DNA from: Camillea tinctor
Lineage: Eukaryota; Ascomycota; Sordariomycetes; Xylariales; Xylariaceae
NCBI GenBank assembly: GCA_022578605.1
Contig: MU394133.1
Location: 9,439-73,438 of the forward strand
Length of the DNA: 64,000 nucleotides
Direction of reading: 5' to 3'
Shown piece by piece: positions 1 through 12,692 of the stretch. The notes beneath the pieces are model-generated. The model saw only the letters and a list, made by a program, of their open reading frames with translations. It ran no database searches and was not told the origin of the DNA. The position numbers and the translations under genes are program-made. The first letter of the stretch is position 1. Each line of letters starts with the position of its first letter.

Positions 1-21
1 ACCACACCCCCCCCCCCCCCG

Positions 22-71
<50 letters not shown>

Positions 72-96
72 CGCCGCCCCCCCCCCCCCCCCGCCG
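1..96. repeat. Poly-C homopolymer tract at window edge
   Basis: Almost pure cytosine from position 7 to 95, broken only by single G residues at 21, 71, 73, 76 and 93. No telomere-type TTAGGG or CCCTAA unit is present. It may be a real G/C homopolymer, or an assembly or sequencing artefact at a contig edge. Confidence 0.9.
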
Positions 97-3000
97 ACGA
101 ATAGTAACATATCAGGGGAGAACAAAGACTAGGACAGGGGTGGGAGAGGAGGAGGAGGGAAAAGGCTGACTCGTTCGTTTCAAGTCCTTCTAGTAATTCT
201 TTTTTGACATATCAGTCAGCCTCCCTATGGTCATAAACAGATGGGCGGTTGGCTTTTTTCCCCCATCCTTTAGGATTGATCATTTACGCTGCTAGATAGT
301 CAGCTTCATGTTGACTCGAATATATATATATATATATGTATACCTTCAAATAACCAGCTCTATTCCTAGTGGTAAGACTTAACTCTGTGCCTTGATGGTG
401 ATCAAGTTTTTTTTTGGCGTCCTGGAGGATTTCCAGCCAAATGCATGGGGGCCAGGGGTATTCGCTCACTCTCGCCTACCAGCTATGATCGATCGTGGCT
501 GTATAGTGGCGGATCAACCCGTCTAACTAGTGTAATAAAAAAAAATTTTTTTTTTTTTGCATGAAGCTATATTACTAGAGGACCTATTGGTATAGTTACT
601 TACATAAATCTCAACTCTTCTCGTTCGTCGAGAGACTTTGATGTGGACCCAGCCGCGTTGTGCTCCGTAACGGAGCATACGTATGCAGGTGTAAACGGCG
701 ACTAACGAGTCAAGTTAGGATGTTTCAACTACGGGAGTTTATGAAGTTTAAGGAAAATTTTTTCGAAAAGTTTCTGGTCTAGATCTTGGTAATTACTTTA
801 ATCAGTAATTGATCCTTGTCCGTTATACAGCTATTTAAGACGAAACTGGGACGAACTGGGACGAACGGCGGGTACTTTGGGTTATTGGTTCGGATGCTGG
901 AAACAGGATACAATTCCGTACATATACGTACAAATCCAGGAACCCTAAGAATACAATTCGCTAAGAGGGCTGTGCCAAGAGAATCTATAATTGGCACCAA
1001 GACATCCGATTGGATTCCGAGAAGAGGACCATCGACTAGGTCGGCACTATCCGTTTAACAAAGTACCTACGGTTACCTACACTACAACTACCTAATGTAA
1101 GTACATAATGTATGCGTACGCATTCTGCAGCTAGGCTATCCTAGTCCGATAAAACCTAGTTTTAGGTCAACTGGCAGCTGTACACCTGGTAACTTTCAAG
1201 GGATTTAGGTGTGCAGGTTACACTGCCGTTGTCAATATACGTAGTGTGCCTATATACTAACTAAGTATGTAGAGCTGAAAAGAAGAAAATGGAGAAAAAA
1301 AGAAACATGGTTCTGTATAGTTAGTATATAAGCATTCACCGTAAATCCTCGTTTTGAAACATGGCGATAATTGCTTTGATTAAAGTGCATTGGACATGGC
1401 TTAAACTACTTACCGTTAATATAGAAGCAGAACGTGTCTCGATGTAGATGGTTGGTAGGATGCATGTGGCTTTGAGTGTCCATATGATCACACACCTAGG
1501 TAAGTAGTCTAAATAGATATTATATTACGCTCTCTAGTTACAGGCCCTCGTAGAGTACGCCTGACCAAGTAAGTTATATAAGGTTATATTGTGTTTCTTT
1601 TCTTCTTGTACATATATAATGTTCATTAAAAAGTCTGTGCTCTTCCCCTCACTTTGACCATATACATAGTTTTTCCATTAATGTACACTATATTGACGCG
1701 TCAGCCATGGCAGCCAGGTCCCCCCCCTTATTCGTCAGCAGTAGGAGATGCCAGGAGTGCCTCTTCAACCAGTTATCGTGGTCCATACCTACCTACTCAC
1801 CGCATCAAAAAGAGGGCTTATGCAGGAGTTGGAACATAATTCAGGTTTTTTTTTATTGTTCGGCACAGGAACGGCATCGTGCTTACCACAGTTGAAGTGT
1901 TGTGGTAGGAGAGAAGAGGGGGAAATACATTACATGGATGCTGTCATGCAATATATATCTCATATATCATATCTCCTTAATTGTTGTGACCTATGATAAT
2001 GCCCTCAGTGTTAGCATAAGTCGTAAATATCAGAACATGGTTACCTGCTTCGAATGTGCCGTCAGCGCCACAGCGGAATAATGTCCAAAATTCGTATCAT
2101 TTTGAGCTATGGGGAAAAAAGCTGATGGACATCTCAAGTTCTAATGTTACCTTACTACCCATTACCCTACTACTCATTACCCAGGTAGATACGGTACCAA
2201 GTCAACCACACCAAGAGGAGAAAGGTAGAGAATGAGAAAGAGGGAACTGCCAGATCAACATCGATCGTATATTAGAGTTCATCTAGAATCGCCCTGACCC
2301 ACCTTACAGACTCTGATGACTGACATGCCAAGCCGTGAGATAACATGACATGCACTTCCCTTTTCTCTCGAGATCTCTCTACATACATACATGCCAAGAC
2401 AATTTGACACGTGCATCACATGGATTCAATTACCATCCCAGTCCTGTCTTTGTTACTGCAGATCCGATTAAGTAATATAAATCATACAAACGCGGGGCGG
2501 ACAAAATCCATCCGAGCTTGGAAGTAGGTTAGTCATAGTATTGTCGGGAAGTGAATTGTTTACATGTACGGAAGCCACCAGTGCAGAAGGAAGTTGTGTA
2601 TCGTGTAGTGGTTGAGGGGGCTAAGAACCTAGGAAAATTGAGGAAATAGATCATATTGCTTTCTCGGACGATTAGATTCACCTCATCTGTGATAAACAGA
2701 AAAGAAACTAGAGCATACATCAGCTGCTCATGTCCGACCGGCAGAGTACCATGCATGCATCCATCACGCTCCCATGATACCTCACATGAATTTCCTTCTT
2801 CATCCCCATCCACACAGGATAGAAAAGACAATGAAAGAAGACGAGAAAAAGGTCTCAAAAAGGGTTTCAAAAATTCCCCAACCCGAACGAATCAAGCTGG
2901 GAGTGGTCATAGTATAGTTTTCAACTAGCAAAAAGACGCACTCGGATTGCTCCTCACTGTGACGCCTAAAGCCCGTGCACTAGGATGAGGAAAGGAAAAG

Positions 3001-3689
3001 GAAGAAGAAAGGCCCAAAGATTTTGGGGGGAGGGCCAGGTATTTATAGGGCTGCAGGGAGGGAAATGTGGGTCAGCAAATCACTAGTGATTCACTCATTT
3101 CACTCACTGTGGGCAGTTGCCTAAAAGTTACCTGCCAGCTTCTGCCAGCTCCTGCCTACCTTTCTATTGTTGTTGTTTGCTGCTTTTATTATTTCTACAG
3201 TTCTTTCTTACGCCTAACCTGCCAATCAGAAGCTCACACTGGGTCATTAAGCTTTTAGCACCAAGATACATGCAAGTCCGAACCCAGTTTTCAGTGGCAG
3301 AGTGATGCAATGTCAATCAATGTGTTGTGTTTAACCATTAGGCAGGTACGAAGTACTTCAGTCCAGAGAAGGAAATTAGAAGGAAATTGAAAAGAGAAAA
3401 GAAAAAAAAACATTTTGGTATCAATTACTACATATAGATGATAAGTGCTATGCCTAGTCCTTTTGCCAGCATCCCATCTCTTCCATCATTACACTCTCTT
3501 TCACGATAGTCCTTCCACATCATTAAGATTCCAGCTCAATAATTATAGGTGAATCGTACATCCATCCTTCTTTTTTCTTCTTTCTTTCCTGCTTCCAACA
3601 TTATACAAGGTTTAGAGTAAACATTAGGTTTCGACAGTTCGTCAGATATCATCATCACTTATGGCTCCGCGAGGTAGGTATAGCCTGTT
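97..3689. other. Long non-coding stretch, no supported gene
   Basis: No open frame here has a convincing composition, motif or splice structure. It holds a TA dinucleotide run near 320-338, A/T homopolymers near 535-560, and many short tacatac/cctaggta-type intergenic motifs. Part of the right end is probably the 3' flank of the minus-strand gene that ends at 3690. Confidence 0.5.
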
Positions 3690-4131
3690 TTAGATGCCAC
3701 CGTCGTCCGGGCTATCGCCCTTGCCGTTCTTGGATCCCTTTGGCTTGTCCTCGCGGTGGCGGTTGAAGCAATGGTGCTTCTTGTCTGCAGAGAGGAAGGT
3801 TATTAGCGAGACATTGCACACTCAACAAAGGGGATAGGGGGAAGGAGGAAAGGAGAAGAGCCAATCACTTACAGCACCCCTGGAAGCAAGTCCCGCAGTT
3901 CTCGTTACCGGCTATGCAGTCCGAAGTGCATTCGCTCATACAGAACCCCGGGTCCCAGTAGCATCGGAAATCATCTTGCTCTGGCCGCAGTGGGTACCCT
4001 AATAGGTCGCTGACGACATCGAGGATCGTGTCTGGCAGGTTGTCGAGGAGCGGCGGGTGGAGGGCGGGCACGGGCACAGCTACTGTGGTGGTTGCTACGA
4101 AGAGCGCTACGGTGAACGATATAACGCGCAT
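3690..4131 (-). CDS. Small secreted cysteine-rich protein (8 Cys)
   Basis: Two exons, 4131-3873 and 3784-3690, with intron 3872-3785 (GTAAGT donor, CTGCAG acceptor). Splicing joins the first base of a Tyr codon to the next exon and gives 117 residues. A hydrophobic N-terminus (about residues 1-18, ending in an A-V-P-V-P stretch) looks like a signal peptide. The remainder holds eight cysteines, all in the second half, in spacings such as CMSEC, CTSDC and CGTC, followed by a Lys/Gly/Asp-rich hydrophilic tail. Without the splice the frame would end in CCK and have one fewer useful Cys. I do not recognise the family; four disulfides are plausible. An apoplastic effector, antimicrobial or wall-associated role is possible, but nothing in the sequence decides it. 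Confidence 0.75.
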
Positions 4132-5622
4132 TTTTGATGAAGCTGTAGGAAATAAGGGATACTCGATGCTGGTATTATGTTGAGAAAGCTTGAGGTGACT
4201 GTTGAGGTTGCTTTGAGGGTGCTGGGGGTGGCAATGATACTGATGATGATCTAGAAGAAGAACCTCCTATCGAGAGGACCCCAACCCAGGATCTTATACC
4301 CGATCGTGCTCTACATCTTGCCCTGCAGGGAGGCTTCGCGAAGCCTGAGAGCAGGAGGAATTTTGACATTCCATAGCAAGTTTCGAAGTTCGGGAACGCG
4401 AACACCAAATATAATGCCCGAAGATTCCTAGGCTCTTCCCACTACTCCCACGTGGCAGCCACTCGCGCGAGGCTTCAACTTGTCTCAGCCCTCCCTCAAC
4501 GGGCCGCCCCTAGTCAGAACCTTTCCTACCGTAAGCTAGTAAGGGGACCTTACACTTATCCTTCTTAGTTTCTCAAGCGAGATTGCGGTTCTCAGGAGGT
4601 TGCTGCATATGGTTTTGGATTCCGGCTGCCGTCGAAAAAAGCCCTCCCTCGTGCGAAAGAGAGACAAATCTACGGTTCATCCTCTGATTACATACTCACC
4701 GACTATACAAGAAGATGCCCCTCTCTTGCCCCTCATCACGAGCAGAAGGGATTATCGTGATGCCAGGAGCTGCTCAGTCGCGCTGAAACGCGCACGATTC
4801 GCGCTCCACCTTCTTTTTCAAAGGTGAGCAAGCGACTCCCTTTTCTAGGTGCTAACCTAGGAGAACCAAATGAAAAGATTTACATTCATGGAGTAAAATC
4901 GGGTTTGAATCATGAGTTGGGGAATTCTTAATTCTGCATGGGTGTTATTGCCTCTTCTTCGTTTGTCTAGCTATCAAACATAAGGCTCTCAGATACCCAG
5001 GAGTACTACCCGTTAGTTTGCTCTGAGCAGTTGTCGCTAGATTTTCTAGTTGATTTATGTCTTTGATAGTCAATAGGACGCAAGAGCTACTTGGAGAATG
5101 TATATGGAGAACCTTTATTACGACGGGAACTACGTTTCAAGTTATTTTATAGCAAAGTACTATTCTCTCATTGGGTCTCGGATTATGTTAGGATACCACA
5201 AAAAAGAACTACCAACATCTTGATTATGTAGATATGCAGTGACCCTAAATCTATTTTAAATAAGAAGCAACGTGGTGAGCTCAACAACCATATTCTAGGT
5301 CGTCAGATCTTAGCGATCTAGGGATAGGGGAAGAAGGGGGTCTGATCTTTGTTGAAATGAGTATTATCTAGCCACCGCAACGTGACAAAAACTACCAGAA
5401 ACGCTAAGCATAGTATCCAAAGAGATTGGTGAGAAGTCAAGGCACACAGGAGACAAAGGACCTTCGGGGTTTGAAGGCTTGCATCAAGGCGCCGTATAGG
5501 CGTTATGCTACTGTCAATAAAGAACGTCTTAGCTCTGCATTGTGGTCGACACATGTGCTCGTGAAAGAGACTTGCTATTATTATCTCTTAGTACTGTCTT
5601 GAGAAAGACAATGCATGCGCCA
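4132..5622. other. Intergenic, no supported gene
   Basis: Upstream flank of the cysteine-rich gene and left flank of the next secreted-protein gene. Several short frames exist but none has a recognisable motif. A short inverted repeat lies near 4734-4762 (arms catcacga and tcgtgatg). Composition is ordinary. Confidence 0.5.
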
Positions 5623-5630
5623 TATATAAG
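5623..5630 (+). promoter_or_regulatory. TATA box candidate for the 5949 gene
   Basis: The sequence tatataag lies about 320 bases before the ATG at 5949 and is followed by a long CT-rich leader (5680-5830), a common core-promoter arrangement in fungi. The transcription start was not determined. Confidence 0.45.
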
Positions 5631-5948
5631 CGATCCATCGAAGTTGATCCCCGCTGGCGCAGTATCTACTACTATCATCTGTTTCTTCATCACCAACTTT
5701 CCTTAAGCATTCGTTCTCTTACCATCTCATTCTCTCATCTCTCTATTTAACTATCAATTCATTCATTTACTCTTTAGAGAAGAGCTTTTCATTAAGGACT
5801 TAATATTTTTTCTTCTTCATATCTCACCACGAGAAGAAAACTAACAACTCACCCCCAAGTCGATCATTCCTGGCACCAGCCTAACACTATAAACAATATC
5901 ATACTTACTTGTACTATCCAAACAAACATCGTCAGTAACAATAAAAAA

Positions 5949-6203
5949 ATGCAGCTCACAAGCCTATTCCTAACCTGCGCCACCACCGCCCTCCTCGCCT
6001 CCGCGAGCATCATCCCCGTGCCCCGGTCCACGCTGGCCACGGCACGCAACACCCACGCCCCGCTGCTGCTCCCGCGCTACCACCCGCAAGCCGGATACGC
6101 CTACGCGCGCACCGCGAGCGACGACGTGCTGCCGCTGCCGGATAACCCCCACCTCGCCACGACGGTGCAGGCGGACCGGAGGAAAGCGCAGCGGACGCGG
6201 TGA
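5949..6203 (+). CDS. Small secreted protein, 84 residues
   Basis: Single-exon frame opening with a clear signal-peptide-like segment (about residues 1-20, Leu/Thr/Ala-rich, small residues before IIPVP). The mature part is Pro/Arg/His-rich, has no cysteine beyond the one in the signal region, and ends in a basic QADRRKAQRTR-type tail. Codons are strongly C-ending and GC-rich, unlike the AT-rich flanks, which supports real coding. A TATA-like site and CT-rich leader precede it. The family is not recognised. It could be a secreted peptide precursor (dibasic RR near the end), but no repeat units are seen. The Met at 5949 is the only sensible start, preceded by an A-rich context. Confidence 0.6.
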   Translation: MQLTSLFLTCATTALLASASIIPVPRSTLATARNTHAPLLLPRYHPQAGYAYARTASDDVLPLPDNPHLATTVQADRRKAQRTR

Positions 6204-9003
6204 TGGACAGGCGGCCACGATTCTCGCTCCGAGAAGATGGAAGAAAAAAGGGATAAGGATTCTTAGCTTACATGCCGTTTTTTTTTTTTTGGTTTACATA
6301 TTTCGATTGGTATTGTACTTGGAAAGCGGTTTTGCGAAAATTATGGTTCGAGGGGATTATGTATTTGGGGTTTTATGGGACCGAAGAGAGAGATGCATCG
6401 AGGTTTAGCGTTGGTAGCTCTTATACAGATACGTATCTTATCATATCATCGCCGAGATTAAGAAGGATGAGTGCGTGTTTTATTATATATATATATACCT
6501 AGGTATCATATATGTTATTTTCCCGTGCGATGATACCCATTTGACCGAATGATGGATATAGAGAGTCAAACGACACAATAGCTAATTGTATGCTGTAGTA
6601 GTAATAGCAGCGAATATGTAGTATTCAGGTAGAATGTATGTTGGTATGACGTTATTCTATTGTGTATCATTCCTGAAGAAGACCAAGAAGGGGGAAAGGG
6701 GGTTGAACGGTTCTCCCCTAATTGATCCCTCTCAAAATGTTACACCTCACTAAAACAGCTGGATAAGCTAGGTAGGTGCATAGGTAGATCGGCAACTCGT
6801 ATTCTAATTGATTGACAGCATTCTAGATGTAGGTATGGTAAGCATATATAACTAGTTACCAAAGGATAGATGCATAATTTATACGCTGAATTATGGAACC
6901 ATTACCCCAGACTCCATACTCATTGCTGTTTTGACTAGGGAGTCAGTTAGCTAGAAAGGGTAAAGCTGACGGGAGAAAAATAAAAGGGGTCAGAATCGAA
7001 TTGCTTTTCCTACTTCCACATAAAATTCTAGGTAGAAGTGAGGCGAGCTGTGAAATCTATTGAAAGGAAAGCAATGAACAATTGCTTGATTGGTTGATTC
7101 TTCTAGGAGAGTAAAGTCGGTTAGCTGTGTAAGTGGTCCTGGTCCCTACCTAGTACATACCTACAATAAGCTAAAACCCCGCTTTTTCATGCACTATATT
7201 TTCAAAATTCACGGCGCTACTCGGGGGGCTGATAGCGCTGAAATGCCAAGCTGCCATACAATTGCCTCCCGGATGCATTGCATGTAAGCCGGGCGTAGCT
7301 CTTTATCTTAACAGAAACCCGAGTTTACATGCATCATTATGAAAAAACCTTCACTCTCTACCTAATCCTTCCATGGACAAGATAGTTGATCCTGGCTACT
7401 AGGTACCTAAATGTGAGACAAGCCCGTGTTCGGCCGAGGATGGTTAAGTACTAACCAGTGTAGTGCAGTTCTCGACTCGATTGATCAATATTATAAATGG
7501 ATGAGGTATAATATAAATATCAATTGATTGTCATTTCGTCCATGCCATTGGTGTAAAGTAGTTCCGTGAATCACGCCAAAATCTTTTTTCTTTCATTTTC
7601 TTCCTTTTTCTTTTCCTAGCTTCCTTTTGCTTGGATATTTCTTTGGAAGCTATGGAGATGCGACCCGTATACTAGGTACCTAGGCCCATCAATCTACCTT
7701 GTCATAGATACGGGATCAGCTACCCGGCATGCCGACATAAGCCAGGAATCGACTGGACGATCAAAACCTACCACCTACTACTGGGTACTTATACTAGGTA
7801 TGTAGATACCTACTGTAGAGAATATAACCCCGAGTGGGTGTGTAACAGGTAGTGTGCCACTCCTCCGACCGAAGCCCCTGGAGCTAATTCTACGGCTATG
7901 ACTCTCTATGCACGATGAGATTTCGGTCCACTAAGACAAGTTCACATGTATCTGTATAACCTACATACATACCTACATGCACCACACATTGACCTATCGA
8001 AATATTGTAGCAGGACAATATGCAATCAGGCTACAGCCAATTGGCCATAAAAGGTCGCAAAAAACCTCAAACAGAGAGCAATTAATTTGATTGTTTACCT
8101 CATTTATGATCAAAAAGGCGCTCCGAGGAATTGGCCACGATTGGTAGGTATTAGTGAATATGTACCTAAAGTACTTCAAAAACGCCATCCCTGCCGTTCA
8201 GGCTCGGAGCTCAAACTCAAACATCCAGCTGCTTTGAGCAAGAAAGGCTATTCCCCCTCCTCCACTACCATGTACTGCATCCCTTGGTAGGTAAGTATCG
8301 GGGTACAGATGGGTACATATGTATCGTACCGTTGGTACCGTGCATAACGCTATGGCACCCTCCCTGGTCTGCCTGCAGACTATACCGAAGTAGGTGGGCG
8401 CTAAACCTGCTTAAGGTTTAATTGACCCCAGCAGATCATGTGAGAGCGTGTGATTCTGGTGTAAAGTAGTACGCGTGGGTCAACGTCTATCGTCAATTTA
8501 GACGTGTTTGCCTGAAAAGATGAGCAGATTAGCAGCGATACCGTTACTTGCACTTAAACTTGCACTTTCACGTACATACATACATATACCGGAAACACCG
8601 ACCGACATGGGTAAAGCCACCACAACTATATATAAAATAAGGGCGCTGCCCTTGATAACCCAAAACCATTCCCTCGATTCTCCTTTTTTTTTTTCATCTC
8701 GCCATCAACGCACCGCACATCCTTGGTGCCTCGGGTAGGTTTTTCTTTTTTTTTTTCTTCTCTTTTCTTTCAATTCCATTTCCCACCCTCGTATTCCATC
8801 CCATCTCATCCCACCAATTTCGAATCGGTAACCGATAAATTCGAAACTGTATTTCTCGGTCGCATTTTGCATCGTTCACGTTATCACCGACCGAAACCCA
8901 ATCGTCTGAGAAAAGAGAGTTCCTCCTTATTAAGAGGAACAAGGGGAGTTTTATTAGTGTTAGGACAAATACTCTCGGTCTTGATAAATTCAAATCATTC
9001 AAA
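6204..9003. other. Intergenic, no supported gene
   Basis: The frames here are short and lack domain-like composition. The stretch carries many cctaggta/tacctacc-type motifs (around 6497, 7670-7810 and 8285). Roughly 8690-9003 is probably the CT-rich 5' leader of the BTB gene. Confidence 0.5.
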
Positions 9004-10154
9004 ATGTTCAGCCGACGGATGGATCCGCCCTCGAGCAAGAGCTTTTCCAAAAGTCACAAAGTCTCCAAATCAAGCTCTTCTTTCAGTAAAAGCCATGGGG
9101 TTTCAAAGAGCCGACATGAATCCCGTCGCCGTCCGACCACGGCTAACTCCTCGTCTCGCGCTACTTCAACCGATATTTCCATGACCACGTCTATGTCTAT
9201 GTCTCCTAACAAGTAAGTTTCTCTAAGCCCGCCAGCAGTCTATTCCATCTCATTCTTCTCATAACTAACATGCGAACTCCGTGTGACTAGCGCTCTGACG
9301 CCATCTATCGTCACCCTCATCATCGGGAAAGACCAGAGGATCTTTGCAGCTCACGAGGATGTCCTGTGCGCATCACCGTGGTTCCAAAAGACCCTGTCGG
9401 ACCAATACAGGGACTCCCAGAACAGCAAACGCATCCATCTGCCCGACGAGGAACCCGAGATCTTCTCCTCCGTCCTGGAGTATCTCTACAAGGGCGACTA
9501 TTACCCGCGCTTGGTGCACAACAAGCGCAAGAACTCGTGGGAAATCGAAAAGCTCGACGACGACGACAAGGGCAGCAACGAGGCCACCATCTACCACCAC
9601 GGTATCGATGGTGATATCTTGAAGGACACCGTCATCTACTGCACGGCAGAGAAGTACGGCCTTGAGGAGCTCAAGCGGGTTTCCCTGCGCAAGCAAGGAC
9701 TTCGTAAGTCTTCACCTATATATTGTTATCACACCCCAACCTATTCCATCCCATCTCATCCCATCTTATGCTTTATAACACCACCACACCACTCACACCG
9801 TCCCTCCAGAGTCGGGCATCCAATGCAGCACCATCCTAGCCTCTGCCCGCTACGCGTACGCCAACACGCCCGACACCGACTCCAAGCTGCGGGCGCACTA
9901 CCTCGCGCTCATCATCCGCAGCCGCAGCACCTTCAAGCGCAGCGGCACCATGCAGCTGGAGATGTACAACGGTGGCACGCAGCTGTTCTTCGACCTGTTT
10001 GTCGCCTTGAGCAACCACGTCGACGACATCTCCAACACTTCGTAAGTTCTCCCCATTAGGTGTCATCAGTTGTTCGTTCGTCATGTATTAATTTTATTTT
10101 TCTTTCTTTCCATCTAGGAACACCACACCCCGAAGTAACCGTGGCTTTTTCTAA
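9004..10154 (+). CDS. BTB/POZ domain protein
   Basis: Four exons: 9004-9212, 9291-9703, 9810-10041 and 10118-10154, all with GTAAGT-type donors and AG acceptors, giving 296 residues in a continuous frame. Residues 1-70 are a Ser/Lys/Arg-rich low-complexity leader. Residues 75-165 match the fungal BTB/POZ fold: SIVTLIIGKDQRIFAAHEDVL, then SPWF, then LPDEEPEIFSSVLEYLYKGDYYP. After it comes a Lys/Asp-rich insert, then the helical segment VIYCTAEKYGLEELK and a C-terminal helical region typical of fungal BTB proteins. Such proteins mediate dimerisation or Cullin-3 adaptor contacts; the specific partner is unknown. The last exon adds only about 12 residues, so the 3' end is the least certain part. 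Confidence 0.85.
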
Positions 10155-12692
10155 GCCATGCTATCGGCACCATCTGCGGATATTCCAATGTCACTATTTC
10201 CCATCTCTTCATTTTTTTTCTTTCTTTTTCTTTTCATCTCGTCATCTACAAGCTATGGCCTCGCATATCGCCATCTTCTGATATTTAATGATCTACGTCT
10301 TTGTTTTCTTTCTTTCTCTAGTAGGGGTTTCCTTACTCGTCATGCTCTTATAGACTTACGGATATACTCTCGGTTTCGGCTTACATTAACGACAACAAAT
10401 ACCAAAACAAAACGGCGTTTCTGGCGTTTTTTACGGAGCTGGTCTTTGCGATTTACCTCTCAGACTGCGCGCTCTTGTATTTGATTTTCATCATCATTAT
10501 TATTGTTGTTATTTTATGATTTCTTCTCTTTCCTTTCGTATTCCCGGCGGCACCAATTGTATCAACATCATAATACCCCCTACCCCCCCAAGAGATTGAT
10601 AAGGCACACCGACCGAGGACAAAAGTCGTCGCGGTTGTCGTGTTTTGATTTTATTTCCTCTCTTTCACATTCACCACACCGGGCTGCCCTATGATGGGGG
10701 CAGCTGGGGTACCTGCAGTACCCGACCGAAAAACGAAAACAAGAAATAATAATACCGTCTACGAAATTTGGGTAGGCGATGACCGGTGGCTCTAGCAGAG
10801 CCACGGATGGTATGTTGATCTCTGAAGGAAAGGACAGAGATCAGATGGGATTCTAAAAAGGGACTACTATGGAATAAGGTGGGAAAGGAGATGGCGGTTT
10901 TATCAATGATTTGATTACAAGACGCCATCCCTCCCCTACTCGGACGAGCGAGGGAACTGAAGGAATCACTGACTGTATCACTACATCTGCAAAGTGCCAT
11001 CAGGTATTTGCATCTTATACCTATTTTCTTATTACTTTTTCCTTTGTCCTTCCCTTTGTTCTCTACCCTTCCCCCTTAATTTGTTTGGTGAAGGCGCGGA
11101 GGTTTTTTTTTTTTTTTTCAAATACGAGGGGAAAAGAGGGAAGAATGATTTTTATTTATTAACTGTGTAAAAGTACATGTGGTTAGTTCGATTAGTGGGT
11201 AACGCAATAACTTGGAAGATGCAGACGAGATAACGAGAAGAAGAGGAAAGAAAAAAAAACGAAACCTAGCCTAAATATATCATTCTTGTATATATTACCC
11301 TCACGCCGTCTTTGTATGAAGTGGCCGAGTCATGTGATAGCATCCTACGACATTCCTAATCTCAAGGGAATAAAAAAAGCCATGCTGCCATTTTCTAGAT
11401 GTAGGTTCATACATACCTAGGTACTACATAAAACGGGAACTTCCTACTTCCTACAGGCTATCCGACGTATCGGCCGGGGCGAACCAGAATCCTCAGCCGA
11501 CCTCGGCTCTGCGTTTGCCCCAACATCCATCACCTTCGCCTGTAGGCAGGCTGTGCGGCAACGCATGCAGCCGATGTGTGTATGGTGACTAGCTCGTGCG
11601 CACCACCGTTTCTGGCCCCCAAGGTACCGCGCAAAGCGGTTAATCAAAAAAAAAAAAACGTGAACAAGAGAAAAAGACGAAAAGAAATTCTTGTGTGTCA
11701 TCGACGATAACGCCATCTCCCACCTATTCACTCATCTCATCATAGACGATCCTCCCCCTCCCCCCTGCATACGCACGCATACTCTATTCTAGTTTCCATC
11801 AGCAGTCTGCAAGACATGCTACTCCAGGCTGCTCACTAAGTGAGTTATGCATGCAGGCTTTTTAGCTTAGACGGCGGTAGGCGAGATCACTAGGTTACCT
11901 ACCTTAGGTGTATCGGTTAATAGGCGGTAAGGTGTTGAATGACACACATATGCAGCCACCCGCGCTTCGACAGCGCGGGGGGGAGGAAAGCAGGGGAGGA
12001 CAGAGCACATTGATTCCAATGTGTATTGTGTGCCCTCTGCCCTCGCACATGGTCTATATACTCTGTGGCTTTATGAGTAGATATAGCTGCTTATCATATT
12101 ATGTAGGCCCCGAATACCCGCAAGTTAGCTCCTGCGAGCTGTATCATTTAGTTATAATATTTGGCTGTCTTATCTATCCGGAGTGAGAACCTCAAAAGGT
12201 CCACATTAACTTAATGATTAGGAGGAATTATCTAGAAACGGGCATGGAGTACGCGACTGTGTATGAGGGGGAGGGGTTCTTTGGTGGTGTTTGGAATTAG
12301 AGCTAGCTGGTAGATTATCTGTTTAAGATTGACCCCCCCTTTACTTTATGCACTATCTGAACATCCGGTCCGCTTATATGGCGCCCATGGACTTGTTCAA
12401 GAACCCCATGTCGTGCCTATAGGCGGCTACCTGTCCCATACGATGGGGCTTGGGGTGAGTATTAGTTCATGAACTGAGCCTATTTTTAGTAGGTCGTCCT
12501 TGCTACTACAATCACATGTGCATTTATGCCTCCTTTTTGACGCAAAGCCTCTGATCCATTTCCAGCTCATCGACGCATAGATGCTACCTCAAGCACGTCG
12601 TTTCCCGATACAGGTGCCTTGTGGATATCTCTTGGTGGTAGGAGGTGAAGCCATGACGGCAGGTGTAGTATACCATTTCAACCACAGTTAGT
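10155..12692. other. Intergenic, no supported gene
   Basis: Pyrimidine-rich runs at 10190-10240 and 10315-10325 and a T run near 11105 follow the BTB gene. Short frames on both strands (for example minus 11444-11731) have no recognisable motif. No repeat longer than microsatellite scale was seen. Confidence 0.5.

Noticed and set aside
1..96. Telomere at the window start
   Set aside because: The tract is poly-C without any CCCTAA or TTAGGG periodicity.
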